Below are positions 16,816-26,080 of a stretch of DNA of 64,000 nt, in pieces (the first letter of the stretch is position 1; the number at the start of each line of letters is the position of its first letter). The position numbers and the translations under genes are program-made. The stretch spans positions 6,386,001-6,450,000 of the forward strand of contig NZ_CP109027.1 of assembly GCF_036226885.1 (NCBI RefSeq), given 5' to 3'. This DNA is from Streptomyces sp. NBC_00663. Its GTDB lineage: Bacteria; Actinomycetota; Actinomycetes; Streptomycetales; Streptomycetaceae. The notes under the pieces were generated by a model. That model was not told the origin of the DNA. It saw nothing but the letters and a program-made list of their open reading frames with translations, and did not search any database.

Positions 16816-19071
16816 GTGACCAACATCCCCGAGACCGGTCGGACTCCACGGGTCCAGATCAGGCTCATCGTGATCCAGATCCTCGTCCTGTCCCTCCTCG
16901 GCACCCTCGGCGGGCGCCTGTGGTACCTCCAGATCCGCGAGGGCGACGAATACGCCAAGGAGGCGTCGGGCAACCACGTCCAGCAGGTCGTCGAGCCCGC
17001 CGTCCGCGGCTCGATCCTGGACGCCCGCGGAGTGCCCATCGCGGACAACGAGACCCGGCTGGTGGTCTCCGCCTCCCGCACGGACCTGCTGAAGATGAAG
17101 GACGACGGCAAGGCCGTCCTCACCAAACTGGCCAAGGTCCTCGGCATGAAGCCCGAGGAGGTCATGCTGAAGGTCCGCCTCTGCGACGCCAAGACCCCGC
17201 AACCCTGCTGGAACGGCTCGCCGTACCAGCCGATCCCCATCACCGACGAGGCCACCGCCAAGCAGGCCCTCCAGATCCGCGAGCGCGCCGAGGACTTCCC
17301 CGGCATCACCGCCGAGCCCGAGGCCGTGCGCCGCTACCCGAGCCCCGGCAAGGCCAACACCGCCCAGGTCCTCGGCTATCTCTCCCCGGTCACCGACGAG
17401 GAGATCACCAAGGCCCAGGACACCGACTCGCCCTATCTGCGCTCCGACCAGGTCGGCCGCTCGGGGCTTGAGCGGGAGTACGACAAGGAACTGCGCGGCA
17501 AGGCCGGCGTCACCCGCTACGAGGTCGACAACCTCGGCCGCGTCATCGGCCAGGCCGAGGCCGACGAGGCCCAGCCTGGCGCCAACCTCGTCACCAGCAT
17601 CGACTCCCGCGTCCAGCGCGTCGCCGAGTACGAGCTGAACGAGGCGATGAAGGAGGCCCGCAAGCAGTTCGACGACAACACCGGCGAGAACTACAAGGCG
17701 GACTCCGGTGCCGTCGTCGTCATGGAGGCCAAGACCGGCCGGATCGTCGCCATGGCCTCCAACCCGACCTACGACCCCAACGCCTGGGTCGGCGGCATCT
17801 CCGCCAAGGACTACAAGAAGCTGACGGGCAAGAGCTCCAACTACCCGCTGCTCAACCGGGCCATCCAGGGCCAGTCGGCGCCCGGCTCCACCTTCAAGGT
17901 GATCTCCACGGCCGCCGCCGTCGAGGCCGGCTACGACTTCGACGGCCGCTACCCGTGCACGAGTTCCTACTCGGTCGGCGGCCAGGTCTTCAAGAACTTC
18001 GAGTCGGAGAACTTCGGCCCCATCAACCTCGGCCGTGCCCTTGAGGTCTCCTGCGACACCGTCTTCTACGGCCTCGCCCACAAGGAGTGGCAGCGGGACG
18101 GCGGCATCAACCCGAAGAAGGGCGAGCCGAACGACTACTTCTTCAAGGCCGCCCACCAGTTCGGCCTCGGCAAGACCACCGGCATCGACCTGCCCAACGA
18201 GGTCACCGGCCGCGTCCCCGACCGCCAGTGGAAGCAGGCGTACTGGGAGGCCAACAAGGACGCCTGGTGCAAGACCGGCAAGAAGGACGGCACGTACGTC
18301 GAGAAGATCTCCTACGAGAACTGCCTCGAAGGCAACAAGATGCGTGCCGGTGACGAGATCAACTACTCCATCGGCCAGGGCGACACCATGGTCACCCCGA
18401 TCCAGATGGCCACGATCTACTCGGCGATCTCCAACGGCGGCACCCTCTACAACCCGACGGTCGGCAAGGCGATCGTCAGCGCCGACGGCAGGTCGGTCGA
18501 CGAGATCGCGCCCAAGTCCCACGGCAAGCTGCCCATAAGCAAGACCACGCTGGCCAAGATGAACGACGCCCTCGCGGGCGTGGCCACCCGCGGTACGGCC
18601 GCCTGGCGCTTCGCCCAGGTCGGCTGGCCGCAGGAGAAGATCCCGATGCACGCCAAGACCGGTACGGCCGAGGTCTACGGCAAGCAGACGACGTCCTGGT
18701 TCGCCACGTACACCAAGGACTACTCGGTCGTGATGACGATCTCCCAGGGTGGTACGGGCTCCGGCGCCTCCGGTCCGGCCGTCCGCAACATCTACGACGC
18801 GCTGTACGGCGTCGCCGACGACGGCACCATCACCAAGAAGAACGCGCTGCTGCCCACCCCGCAGAAGAGCCTGCCGAAGGTCCGCACGGACGGCACCATC
18901 AAGTCGCCCAAGGTCGCCAAGGACCCGGCCAAGGAGCAGCGGGTGAACCAGGAGGGCGCCCCCGAGCCCGACGAGACCACGCTGGCGGCGACCGTCGAGA
19001 AACCGGCGACGGGCAACCGCAACACCCGCAGGCGGCGCCGGAAGCGCGGAAGCCGGAGGATGTGCACATGA
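16816..19071 (+). CDS. mrdA: Penicillin-binding protein 2 (class B transpeptidase)
   Basis: A 751-residue peptidoglycan D,D-transpeptidase that works with RodA. One membrane helix lies at about 16-36, and the pedestal/dimerisation domain follows. The transpeptidase motifs are SxxK at Ser358-Lys361 (GSTFK), SCD at 412-414 in place of the commoner SxN, and KTG at 614-616 (HAKTGTAEV). The C-terminal 100 residues are low-complexity Pro/Lys/Arg-rich and probably cytoplasm-independent linker. It starts with GTG 16816, 178 bp after mreD, and its last codons overlap rodA by four bases. Confidence 0.95.
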   Translation: MTNIPETGRTPRVQIRLIVIQILVLSLLGTLGGRLWYLQIREGDEYAKEASGNHVQQVVEPAVRGSILDARGVPIADNETRLVVSASRTDLLKMKDDGKAVLTKLAKVLGMKPEEVMLKVRLCDAKTPQPCWNGSPYQPIPITDEATAKQALQIRERAEDFPGITAEPEAVRRYPSPGKANTAQVLGYLSPVTDEEITKAQDTDSPYLRSDQVGRSGLEREYDKELRGKAGVTRYEVDNLGRVIGQAEADEAQPGANLVTSIDSRVQRVAEYELNEAMKEARKQFDDNTGENYKADSGAVVVMEAKTGRIVAMASNPTYDPNAWVGGISAKDYKKLTGKSSNYPLLNRAIQGQSAPGSTFKVISTAAAVEAGYDFDGRYPCTSSYSVGGQVFKNFESENFGPINLGRALEVSCDTVFYGLAHKEWQRDGGINPKKGEPNDYFFKAAHQFGLGKTTGIDLPNEVTGRVPDRQWKQAYWEANKDAWCKTGKKDGTYVEKISYENCLEGNKMRAGDEINYSIGQGDTMVTPIQMATIYSAISNGGTLYNPTVGKAIVSADGRSVDEIAPKSHGKLPISKTTLAKMNDALAGVATRGTAAWRFAQVGWPQEKIPMHAKTGTAEVYGKQTTSWFATYTKDYSVVMTISQGGTGSGASGPAVRNIYDALYGVADDGTITKKNALLPTPQKSLPKVRTDGTIKSPKVAKDPAKEQRVNQEGAPEPDETTLAATVEKPATGNRNTRRRRRKRGSRRMCT

Positions 19072-20264
19072 CCGGCAACAGCTTCTCCGTCTCCGGGTAC
19101 GGCCCCGAACGCGCGGGCTGGACGCGGCTGTTCGCCCGTGACTCGCTGGCCCGCCGACTGGACTGGCCGATACTGTTCGCGGCGCTCGCCCTCTCGGGGA
19201 TGGGTTCGCTGCTGGTCTTCTCGGCCACCCGCAACCGCACCGAGATCAACCAGGGCGACCAGTACTACTTCCTGATCCGACACATCATGAACACCGGCAT
19301 CGGGTTCGCCCTGATGATCGGCACGGTCTGGCTCGGCCACCGCGCCCTGAGAACCGCCGTGCCGATCCTCTACGGCGCCTCGGTGTTCCTGATCCTGATG
19401 GTGCTCACCCCCCTGGGCTCCACCGTCAACGGCGCCCACTCCTGGATCGTGCTCGGCGGCGGCTTCTCCCTCCAGCCCTCGGAGTTCGTGAAGATCACGA
19501 TCATCCTGGGCATGGCGATGCTGCTGGCGGCGCGGGTCGACGCGGGCGACAAGCCCTACCCGGACCACCGGACCGTGTTGCAGGCCCTGGGCCTGGCCGC
19601 CGTACCGATGCTCGTCGTCATGCTGATGCCCGACCTCGGGTCGGTCATGGTCATGGTCATCATCGTGCTGGGCGTGCTGCTCGCCTCCGGCGCCTCCAAC
19701 CGGTGGGTCTTCGGACTGCTCGGCACCGGGGCGACGGGCGCGATCGCGGTCTGGCAGCTCGGCATCCTGGACGACTACCAGATCGCCCGCTTCGCCGCCT
19801 TCGCCAACCCCAGCCTCGACCCGGCCGGCGTCGGCTACAACACCAACCAGGCGCGGATCGCGATCGGTTCGGGCGGTCTGACCGGCTCGGGCCTGTTCCA
19901 CGGCTCGCAGACCACCGGCCAGTTCGTCCCCGAGCAGCAGACCGACTTCGTCTTCACGGTCGCGGGCGAGGAACTCGGCTTCGTCGGCGCGGGCCTGATC
20001 ATCATCCTGCTCGGCGTCGTCCTGTGGCGGGCCTGCCGGATCGCCCGCGAGACGACGGAGCTGTACGGCACGATCGTGGCCGCGGGGATCGTGGCCTGGT
20101 TCGCCTTCCAGTCCTTCGAGAACATCGGGATGACGCTGGGCATCATGCCGGTCACCGGACTGCCGCTGCCGTTCGTGTCCTATGGCGGAACCTCGATGTT
20201 CGCGGTGTGGGTCGCGGTGGGACTGTTGCAGTCGATCAAGGTGCAGCGGCCGATGTCGGCGTAG
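19068..20264 (+). CDS. rodA: RodA-type SEDS peptidoglycan glycosyltransferase
   Basis: A 398-residue polytopic protein of the FtsW/RodA/SpoVE family, which polymerises lipid II in partnership with a class B PBP. The hallmark segment QTDFVFTVAGEELGFVGAG (about residue 290) carries the conserved acidic residue, and GLPLPFVSYGG near the C-terminus is the family signature. ATG 19068 overlaps the PBP2 stop (ATGA) and has GGAGG at 19055-19059, 8 nt away; GTG 19062 is too close to that site. In S. coelicolor this gene is called sfr. Translational coupling to PBP2 would keep the pair stoichiometric. Confidence 0.96.
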   Translation: MTGNSFSVSGYGPERAGWTRLFARDSLARRLDWPILFAALALSGMGSLLVFSATRNRTEINQGDQYYFLIRHIMNTGIGFALMIGTVWLGHRALRTAVPILYGASVFLILMVLTPLGSTVNGAHSWIVLGGGFSLQPSEFVKITIILGMAMLLAARVDAGDKPYPDHRTVLQALGLAAVPMLVVMLMPDLGSVMVMVIIVLGVLLASGASNRWVFGLLGTGATGAIAVWQLGILDDYQIARFAAFANPSLDPAGVGYNTNQARIAIGSGGLTGSGLFHGSQTTGQFVPEQQTDFVFTVAGEELGFVGAGLIIILLGVVLWRACRIARETTELYGTIVAAGIVAWFAFQSFENIGMTLGIMPVTGLPLPFVSYGGTSMFAVWVAVGLLQSIKVQRPMSA

Positions 20265-20297
20265 CGCCGCGCAAGCAGACCTTTACGGGGGAGTGGA

Positions 20298-20906
20298 ATG
20301 TCCGAGGAGTACGTGTCGGTGTGCCCGGTCGACGAGGAACTGGTCGACCGGCTCCTGGCCCTGGCGGAGCTGGACCTGACCGACGCCGACACCGTCGGTG
20401 CCCGGCTCGGTGAAGCCGGGTGGCCCGACTGGTCGGAGGCGGTCAGCGGTCCGGCGTACGAGGAGACACCCGACGTCCCCGAGGCCACCCATGTCACCCC
20501 GCACGGCCACTTCGTCACCGCCGACGGCGACGGCACCCTCTATCTGCCCTTCGCCTACCTCTACACCGTCGACGGCGGCCTGCTCGACGAGGACATCTGG
20601 GACGCCGTCCCCGGCTGGACCAGCCAGGAGGGCGCCTGGCGGCCGGAGTTCGACGCCCACCACGCCACCGTCGTCCAGCGCTTCACCGACCGGCTCGGCC
20701 TCCCGCACCACGACATACGCCAGCCCAGATACAACACCCGGTACGTCAGCTGGCGCCTGGAGCACAACGTACTGATCGTCGGACAGGGCCCCGAGCCGCT
20801 GTCGTACGACCAGTTCGAGGACGCCCATGTCCTCCTGCTCTCCCGCACGGCGAAGGACGCGCCGTTCTCGGACAGCGAGGCGATGCGGGCGCTGCTCACC
20901 TCCTGA
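20298..20906 (+). CDS. Conserved protein of unknown function
   Basis: A 202-residue soluble, acidic protein. No signal peptide, membrane helix or known motif is visible. It has many aromatic and acidic residues (YLPFAYLYTVDGG, HHDIRQPRYN) suggestive of a compact alpha/beta fold. The ATG follows GGGGGAG at good spacing. It lies 33 nt after rodA and is likely co-transcribed with it; a link with the wall machinery would be inference. I do not recognise the family. Confidence 0.8.
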   Translation: MSEEYVSVCPVDEELVDRLLALAELDLTDADTVGARLGEAGWPDWSEAVSGPAYEETPDVPEATHVTPHGHFVTADGDGTLYLPFAYLYTVDGGLLDEDIWDAVPGWTSQEGAWRPEFDAHHATVVQRFTDRLGLPHHDIRQPRYNTRYVSWRLEHNVLIVGQGPEPLSYDQFEDAHVLLLSRTAKDAPFSDSEAMRALLTS

Positions 20907-20968
20907 CTCCCCGTGGTTTCCCGGGGATTCGACGTCGGCGCCCTCTGCCGCCTCGCCCTGACGCCGTC

Positions 20969-20974
20969 TAGATT
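20969..20974 (+). promoter_or_regulatory. -10 box of a leaderless transcript
   Basis: TAGATT ends 6 nt before ATG 20981, and no Shine-Dalgarno is present. This is the same geometry as at valS, folC and proA. Confidence 0.55.
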
Positions 20975-20980
20975 CGGGTC

Positions 20981-22489
20981 ATGGCGGACACAAAGCGCGA
21001 GATCGAGCGGAAGTACGAGTCCGACGACAGCGGACTGCCCGACCTCACCGGCGTCGCCGGGGTCGCGGCCGTCATCGACAAGGGTGTCGCACACCTGGAC
21101 GCCACCTACTACGACACCCACGACGAACGCCTCGCCGCGTCCTCGATCACCCTGCGCCGCCGCACCGGTGGCGTCGACGCCGGCTGGCACCTGAAGTTCC
21201 CCGTCGCACCCGGCGTACGGGACGAGATCCAGGCGCCCCTGTCCGACACCGTGCCCCGCGTCCTCGCCGGTCTGGTCCGCTCGCGTGTCCGGGACATCGA
21301 GCTGCTGCCCGTCGTCCGGCTCCGCTCCGACCGGGACGTCCGTCATCTCGTCGACGCCGAGGGCGTACTCCTGGCGGAGGCCAGCGTGGACGCCGTCCGC
21401 GCCGAACGGCTCACCGAGGGCGGCGGCACCGTCCAGTGGACCGAGATCGAGATCGAGCTCGCCGACGGCGGCGACCCCGGCTTCCTCGACAAGGTGGAGA
21501 AACGGCTGCGGAAGGCGGGCGTGAGGCCCTCGGGGTCGGCGTCCAAGCTGGCGCGGGCACTGGCCGAGACCGACGGAAAGAGGAAGCGGAGGAGGAAGAC
21601 CGGCCCCTCGGCCGCCCCGGAGACCGCCGGGGACCATGTCCTCGCCTATCTCCGCGCCCAGCGGGACACGATCGTCGCACTCGACCCGGCCGTACGGCGG
21701 GACGTGTACGACTCCGTGCACCGCATGCGCGTAGCCACCCGCCGGATGCGCAGCGCCTTCAGGTCGTACGGAAAAGTCCTCGACCGGACCGTCACCGACC
21801 CGATCGGCGCGGAGCTGAAGTGGCTCGCCGGCGAACTGGGCGTGGACCGCGACCAGGAGGTGCTGACAGAACGGCTGACCGCCCGCCTCGACGAGCTGCC
21901 GCGCACCCTGCTCACGGGCCCCGTGCGCACCCGGCTGCGCACCTGGTCGCACGCCCGCAGCAGCGGATCACGCCGCCGTCTGATCGCCGTACTGGACGGA
22001 AAGCGGTACCTGGACCTGCTCGCCGCCCTGGACGCCCTGATGGCCGAGCCGCCGGTGCTGAAGGCGGCCGACGGGAGGCCGTCCAAGGTGCTCCCCAAGG
22101 CCGTACGGAAGGACTTCGGGAAGCTGACGGAGCTGGTCGAGTCGGCGCTGGAGCTGCCGTCCGGCACCGACCGGGACCTCGCGATCCACGAGGCGCGCAA
22201 GAAGTGCAAGCGCACGCGGTACTCGGCCGAGGCGGCGGCCAAGGCGCTCGGGGAGCCGGCCGTCGATCTCGTCCGGTCGATGAAGTCCCTCCAGGGCCTG
22301 CTCGGCGACCACCAGGACAGCGTGATGGCCCGCCTGGCTCTGCGTGATCTCGCAGGTCAGGCGTATGGGGCGGGGGAGAGCACCTTCACGTACGGGGTGC
22401 TGTACGGGCACGAGGAGCGGCGGGCGGAGCTGGTCGAGCTGGATCTCCCTGTCACCTGGCCATCGCTCAAGGGCGACATGGAGGTCTGA
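20981..22489 (+). CDS. CYTH and CHAD domain-containing protein
   Basis: A 502-residue two-domain protein. The N-terminal CYTH domain (about 1-195) starts with the ExExK signature EIERK at 7-11 and contains the basic strands expected of the triphosphate tunnel (ITLRRRTGG, WHLKFPV, TEIEIEL). A basic linker (KRKRRRK) leads to a CHAD domain (about 215-490), whose conserved histidines and arginines lie in VHRMRVATRRMRS and IHEARKKCKRTRY. CYTH domains hydrolyse inorganic triphosphate or bind nucleotides, and CHAD helices bind polyphosphate, so a role in polyphosphate metabolism is likely by family. A leaderless start at ATG 20981 is proposed. Confidence 0.93.
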   Translation: MADTKREIERKYESDDSGLPDLTGVAGVAAVIDKGVAHLDATYYDTHDERLAASSITLRRRTGGVDAGWHLKFPVAPGVRDEIQAPLSDTVPRVLAGLVRSRVRDIELLPVVRLRSDRDVRHLVDAEGVLLAEASVDAVRAERLTEGGGTVQWTEIEIELADGGDPGFLDKVEKRLRKAGVRPSGSASKLARALAETDGKRKRRRKTGPSAAPETAGDHVLAYLRAQRDTIVALDPAVRRDVYDSVHRMRVATRRMRSAFRSYGKVLDRTVTDPIGAELKWLAGELGVDRDQEVLTERLTARLDELPRTLLTGPVRTRLRTWSHARSSGSRRRLIAVLDGKRYLDLLAALDALMAEPPVLKAADGRPSKVLPKAVRKDFGKLTELVESALELPSGTDRDLAIHEARKKCKRTRYSAEAAAKALGEPAVDLVRSMKSLQGLLGDHQDSVMARLALRDLAGQAYGAGESTFTYGVLYGHEERRAELVELDLPVTWPSLKGDMEV

Positions 22490-22510
22490 CGGCCTCGGAG
22501 GTCCGAGCCG
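22490..22510 (+). terminator. Small hairpin after the CYTH-CHAD gene
   Basis: CGGC, a one-base bulge and TCGGA pair with TCCGAGCCG across a 2-nt loop directly at the stop codon. It is short, so this is a weak terminator candidate. Confidence 0.35.
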
Positions 22511-22586
22511 AAGTCCGGCGGGACAGGGGTGGTCTCCGCTCGCGTTACGCTAGATGGTCACCCCTGTCCGTCCACGGAAGTGCGAG

Positions 22587-24557
22587 ATGTCAGCCGAAAC
22601 CGCCGAGTCGGTGTTCCCGCAGCTCGAAGCTCTGCTGCCGCATGTGCAGAAGCCGATTCAGTATGTCGGCGGCGAGCTCAACTCCACGGTCAAGCCCTGG
22701 GAGTCCTGTGACGTCCACTGGGCGCTCATGTACCCGGACGCCTACGAGGTCGGGCTGCCCAACCAGGGCGTCATGATCCTCTACGAGGTGCTGAACGAGC
22801 AGGAGGGCGTCCTCGCCGAGCGCACGTACAGCGTGTGGCCGGACCTTGAGGCGCTGATGCGGGAGCACGCCGTCCCGCAGTTCACGGTGGACAGCCACCG
22901 CCCGGTGAAGGCCTTCGACGTGTTCGGCCTGTCCTTCTCCACGGAGCTGGGCTACACCAACATGCTGACCGCGCTGGACCTGGCGGGCATTCCGCTGGAG
23001 TCGCGCGACCGCGGCCTGGACGACCCGATCGTGCTGGCCGGCGGACACGCCGCCTTCAACCCGGAGCCGATCGCCGACTTCATCGACGCCGCGATCATCG
23101 GCGACGGCGAGCAGGCCGTGCTCGACATGACGCGGATCATCCGCGAGTGGAAGGCGCAGGGGCGGCCCGGCGGCCGCGAGGAGGTCCTCTTCCGCCTGGC
23201 GAAGACGGGCTCGGTCTACATCCCGGCGTTCTACGACGTCGAGTACCTCCCCGACGGCCGCATCGCGCGCGTGGTCCCCAACAAGTCGGGCGTCCCGTGG
23301 CGTGTGTCGAAGCACACGGTCATGGACCTGGACGAGTGGCCCTACCCCAAGCAGCCCCTGGTGCCGCTCGCCGAGACGGTCCACGAGCGCATGTCGGTGG
23401 AGATCTTCCGCGGCTGTACCCGCGGCTGCCGCTTCTGCCAGGCGGGCATGATCACCCGCCCGGTGCGGGAGCGTTCCATCACGGGCATCGGCGAGATGGT
23501 CGAGAAGGGCCTGAAGGCGACGGGCTTCGAGGAGGTCGGCCTCCTCTCCCTGTCCTCGGCGGACCACACGGAGATCGGCGACATCGCCAAGGGCCTGGCG
23601 GACCGGTACGAGGAAGACAAGGTCGGCCTCTCGCTCCCCTCCACCCGGGTCGACGCCTTCAACGTGGACCTGGCGAACGAGCTGACGCGCAACGGCCGCC
23701 GCTCGGGCCTGACCTTCGCCCCCGAGGGCGGCAGCGAGCGCATGCGCAAGGTCATCAACAAGATGGTGTCGGAGGAAGACCTCATCCGCACCGTTGCCAC
23801 GGCCTACGGCAACGGCTGGCGCCAGGTGAAGCTGTACTTCATGTGCGGCCTGCCGACGGAGACCGACGACGACGTCCTCCAGATCGCGGACATGGCGATG
23901 AACGTGATCGCCAAGGGCCGTGAGGTCTCCCGCTCCAACGACATCCGCTGCACGGTCTCGATCGGCGGCTTCGTCCCCAAGCCCCACACCCCCTTCCAGT
24001 GGGCGCCCCAGCTCTCCGCCGAGGAGACGGACGCCCGCCTGGAGAAGCTCCGCGACAAGATCCGCGGCGACAAGAAGTACGGCCGCTCCATCGGCTTCCG
24101 CTACCACGACGGCAAGCCCGGCATCGTCGAGGGCCTGCTGTCCCGCGGCGACCGCCGTATCGGCGCGGTCATCCGCGCGGTCTACGAGGACGGCGGCCGC
24201 TTCGACGGCTGGCGCGAGCATTTCTCCTACGACCGCTGGATGCAGTCCGCCGACAAGGCCCTCGCCCCCTTCGGCGTGGACGTCGACTGGTACACCACCC
24301 GCGAGCGCACGTACGAGGAGGTCCTCCCCTGGGACCACCTCGACTCCGGCCTCGACAAGGACTGGCTCTGGGAGGACTGGCAGGACGCCCTCGACGAGAC
24401 CGAGGTCGACGACTGCCGCTGGACACCGTGCTTCGACTGCGGGGTGTGCCCGCAGATGGACACGTCCATCCAGATCGGCCCGACCGGGAAGAAGCTGCTG
24501 CCCCTCACAGTCAAGAACGCAGCACCGACACCGGCTGCGAGTGGTCACTCGCACTGA
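22587..24557 (+). CDS. TIGR03960 family radical SAM protein
   Basis: A 656-residue protein with an N-terminal cobalamin-binding-like Rossmann domain (about 35-190, DVHWALMYPDAYEVGLPNQG) and a radical SAM core with the CX3CX2C cluster (Cys277, Cys281, Cys284 in CTRGCRFCQAG). A long C-terminal region includes the cysteine-rich CFDCGVCPQ. The family is normally next to or fused with TIGR03936 and near rne, and its reaction is not established; RNA or ribosomal modification is a guess. ATG 22587 is chosen because a TACGCT -10 box at 22546-22551 would place the RNA start after the upstream ATG at 22554. Here its partner lies 6.4 kb away. Confidence 0.92.
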   Translation: MSAETAESVFPQLEALLPHVQKPIQYVGGELNSTVKPWESCDVHWALMYPDAYEVGLPNQGVMILYEVLNEQEGVLAERTYSVWPDLEALMREHAVPQFTVDSHRPVKAFDVFGLSFSTELGYTNMLTALDLAGIPLESRDRGLDDPIVLAGGHAAFNPEPIADFIDAAIIGDGEQAVLDMTRIIREWKAQGRPGGREEVLFRLAKTGSVYIPAFYDVEYLPDGRIARVVPNKSGVPWRVSKHTVMDLDEWPYPKQPLVPLAETVHERMSVEIFRGCTRGCRFCQAGMITRPVRERSITGIGEMVEKGLKATGFEEVGLLSLSSADHTEIGDIAKGLADRYEEDKVGLSLPSTRVDAFNVDLANELTRNGRRSGLTFAPEGGSERMRKVINKMVSEEDLIRTVATAYGNGWRQVKLYFMCGLPTETDDDVLQIADMAMNVIAKGREVSRSNDIRCTVSIGGFVPKPHTPFQWAPQLSAEETDARLEKLRDKIRGDKKYGRSIGFRYHDGKPGIVEGLLSRGDRRIGAVIRAVYEDGGRFDGWREHFSYDRWMQSADKALAPFGVDVDWYTTRERTYEEVLPWDHLDSGLDKDWLWEDWQDALDETEVDDCRWTPCFDCGVCPQMDTSIQIGPTGKKLLPLTVKNAAPTPAASGHSH

Positions 24558-24744
24558 GGTGAGTGAGGCGTTGCGGCGCGTGGTGGACTCCCTGGAGGGC
24601 GGCAGCGAGGAAGAGACGGCTGCTGCCCTCAGGGCGCTCGGCGTCGAGGCCGGTCGGCGGTTGCCCGCGCGGGAGAACCTCGCATTCAGCGGGCGTCGCC
24701 TGAGTGGCTGCTCTCGGTTCGCGAGGTGCCTCATGGCTTCCTAG
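24541..24744 (+). CDS. Possible small protein overlapping the radical SAM gene end
   Basis: A 67-codon frame from GTG 24541 overlaps the last 17 nt of the preceding gene. Its first 40 codons have G/C-rich third positions and read as a plausible helical protein (EVSEALRRVVDSLEGG, EEETAAALRALGVEAG). The last 20 codons look random. It could be a truncated gene remnant or a chance frame. There is no clear ribosome site and no recognised family. Confidence 0.25.
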   Translation: MVTRTEVSEALRRVVDSLEGGSEEETAAALRALGVEAGRRLPARENLAFSGRRLSGCSRFARCLMAS

Positions 24745-24774
24745 CGTGGTGGTATCCGCTACCGAGGAGGCCAC

Positions 24775-25326
24775 ATGCCGGTGAGCGAGCCGCCTGGGGG
24801 CAGTCCTGGTTGGGGGAGTCGGGGGCAAGCCTCGCCGCCTCCCGGGCCGCCTCAGAAGAAGCCGCGGGGCCGTGGCTGTCTCTGGGGATGCGCGGGCGCC
24901 GTGGCTGCGGTGGTCGTCATCGTCGTCGTGGTGTTGGTGATCGCGCTCGCGGGTGGCAGCGATGAGAGCACCACCTCTGCGCCCAGCGCGAGCACAACGG
25001 CCTCAGCGACGCGGCAGGCGGAGACGCAGGAGCCTGAGGCGGAGCGGGCCGACCTCGTCAGCTTCCAGCTCGACGACCGCTCACAGGCAGGTATCACGAA
25101 CATCTGGCTCGTCTGGACGATCAAGAACAGCAGCAGCGAGAAGTCCGACTACTCCTGGGACTGGGAGGCGGTCGACGCCGGGGGCACGCGCGTGGAGAAC
25201 GGTTCGGAGTTCGAGACGGATGTGCAGCCTGGTCAGACGGCCAAGGGTGAGTACCCCACGACGCTCAAGAGCGTGAAGGGCATCAAGCTCAACATCACCG
25301 GCTTCGACCGTACTGCCAGCTACTGA
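24775..25326 (+). CDS. Membrane-anchored protein with an FxLYD-like extracellular domain
   Basis: A 183-residue protein. The first 33 residues are Pro/Gly-rich and basic, a membrane helix runs from about 37 to 60, a Ser/Thr/Ala-rich linker follows, and residues 90-183 form a beta-rich domain. The order (long-range hydrophobic strand, IKNSSSEKSDYSWDWEAVDAGG, VQPGQTAKGEY) resembles FxLYD/DUF4352 immunoglobulin-like domains, which are found on bacterial surfaces. No enzyme motif is seen. It opens the accessory block between the TIGR03960 gene and rne and converges on the DUF899 gene. Confidence 0.7.
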   Translation: MPVSEPPGGSPGWGSRGQASPPPGPPQKKPRGRGCLWGCAGAVAAVVVIVVVVLVIALAGGSDESTTSAPSASTTASATRQAETQEPEAERADLVSFQLDDRSQAGITNIWLVWTIKNSSSEKSDYSWDWEAVDAGGTRVENGSEFETDVQPGQTAKGEYPTTLKSVKGIKLNITGFDRTASY

Positions 25327-25399
25327 ACTGAGCAGGTTGGTTGAGGCTGGCGTGGCGGCGCCGGTGCCCGCTGCCAGTGGGTGCTCGGGCTGAGCTGGG

Positions 25400-26080
25400 T
25401 CAGGGGCCGTTGTAGGTGTCGTGCCAGTGCCACCAGGTGTACGGGGCCGACTGGGGGTAGGTCTCCGGGGAGTCCTCCCAGGTTTCCTGGCGGCCCAGGG
25501 CTGTCATGTCCAGGTAGGTCCAGGTGCTGCCGAGGGCCTCGTCGCCGCGGGCGTTGATGAAGTAGGTGCGGTAGACGGTGTCGGCGTCGTGGATGAAGGC
25601 GTTGGTGCCGTGCCAGTCGTTGACGCCGAAGTCGGTGTCGAAGTCGTCGGTGAGTGTGTACCAGGGGATCGTCCAGCCCATCCTCGTCTTCACCCGCTCG
25701 ATGTCCGGCTGCGGGGCGCGCGAGGCGAAGACGAGGGTGGTGTCGCGAGCGTTGAGGTGGGCGAGGTTGCCCACGTGGTCGGCGACCATGGAGCAGCCGA
25801 CGCAGGCGTGGTCCGGCCATCCGTTGACGCCCGGTTCGAAGAAGGCGCGGTAGACGATCAGCTGGCGGCGGCCCTGGAAGAGGTCACGAAGGGTCGCGGG
25901 GCCGCCCGGGCCCTCGAACTCGTACGCCTTGTCCACCTTCAGCCAGGGCATGCGGCGGCGCCTGGCCGCCAGGGCGTCGCGGGCCCGGGTCAGCCGCTTC
26001 TCCTCCACGAGGAGTTCCTGGCGTGCCGCCTCCCACTCCTGCGCCGAAACGATCGGGGGTGTCTTCATGGCGGGGTTCAC
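25400..26080 (-). CDS. DUF899 family thioredoxin-like protein
   Basis: A 226-residue cytosolic protein with the DUF899 layout: an N-terminal helical part (WEAARQELLVEEKRLTRARD), then a thioredoxin-like fold with a CVGCSM redox-like pair, GWTIPWYTL and FGVNDWHGTNAF, ending in a Trp/His-rich motif (YTWWHWHDTY). The substrate is unknown. The start is GTG 26080, because AAAGGACG lies directly upstream and the GTG overlaps the stop of the preceding glycosyltransferase as GTGA. ATG 26068 is an alternative. The overlap implies translational coupling to a glycosyltransferase, an unusual partner. Confidence 0.88.
   Translation of the reverse strand: MNPAMKTPPIVSAQEWEAARQELLVEEKRLTRARDALAARRRRMPWLKVDKAYEFEGPGGPATLRDLFQGRRQLIVYRAFFEPGVNGWPDHACVGCSMVADHVGNLAHLNARDTTLVFASRAPQPDIERVKTRMGWTIPWYTLTDDFDTDFGVNDWHGTNAFIHDADTVYRTYFINARGDEALGSTWTYLDMTALGRQETWEDSPETYPQSAPYTWWHWHDTYNGP

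Noticed and set aside
16765-18651. A 628-codon minus-strand frame opposite PBP2
   Set aside because: Antisense shadow of a certain gene; the PBP motifs are on the plus strand.
22554-22586. Start of the radical SAM protein at ATG 22554
   Set aside because: A TACGCT -10 box at 22546-22551 puts RNA initiation after that ATG.
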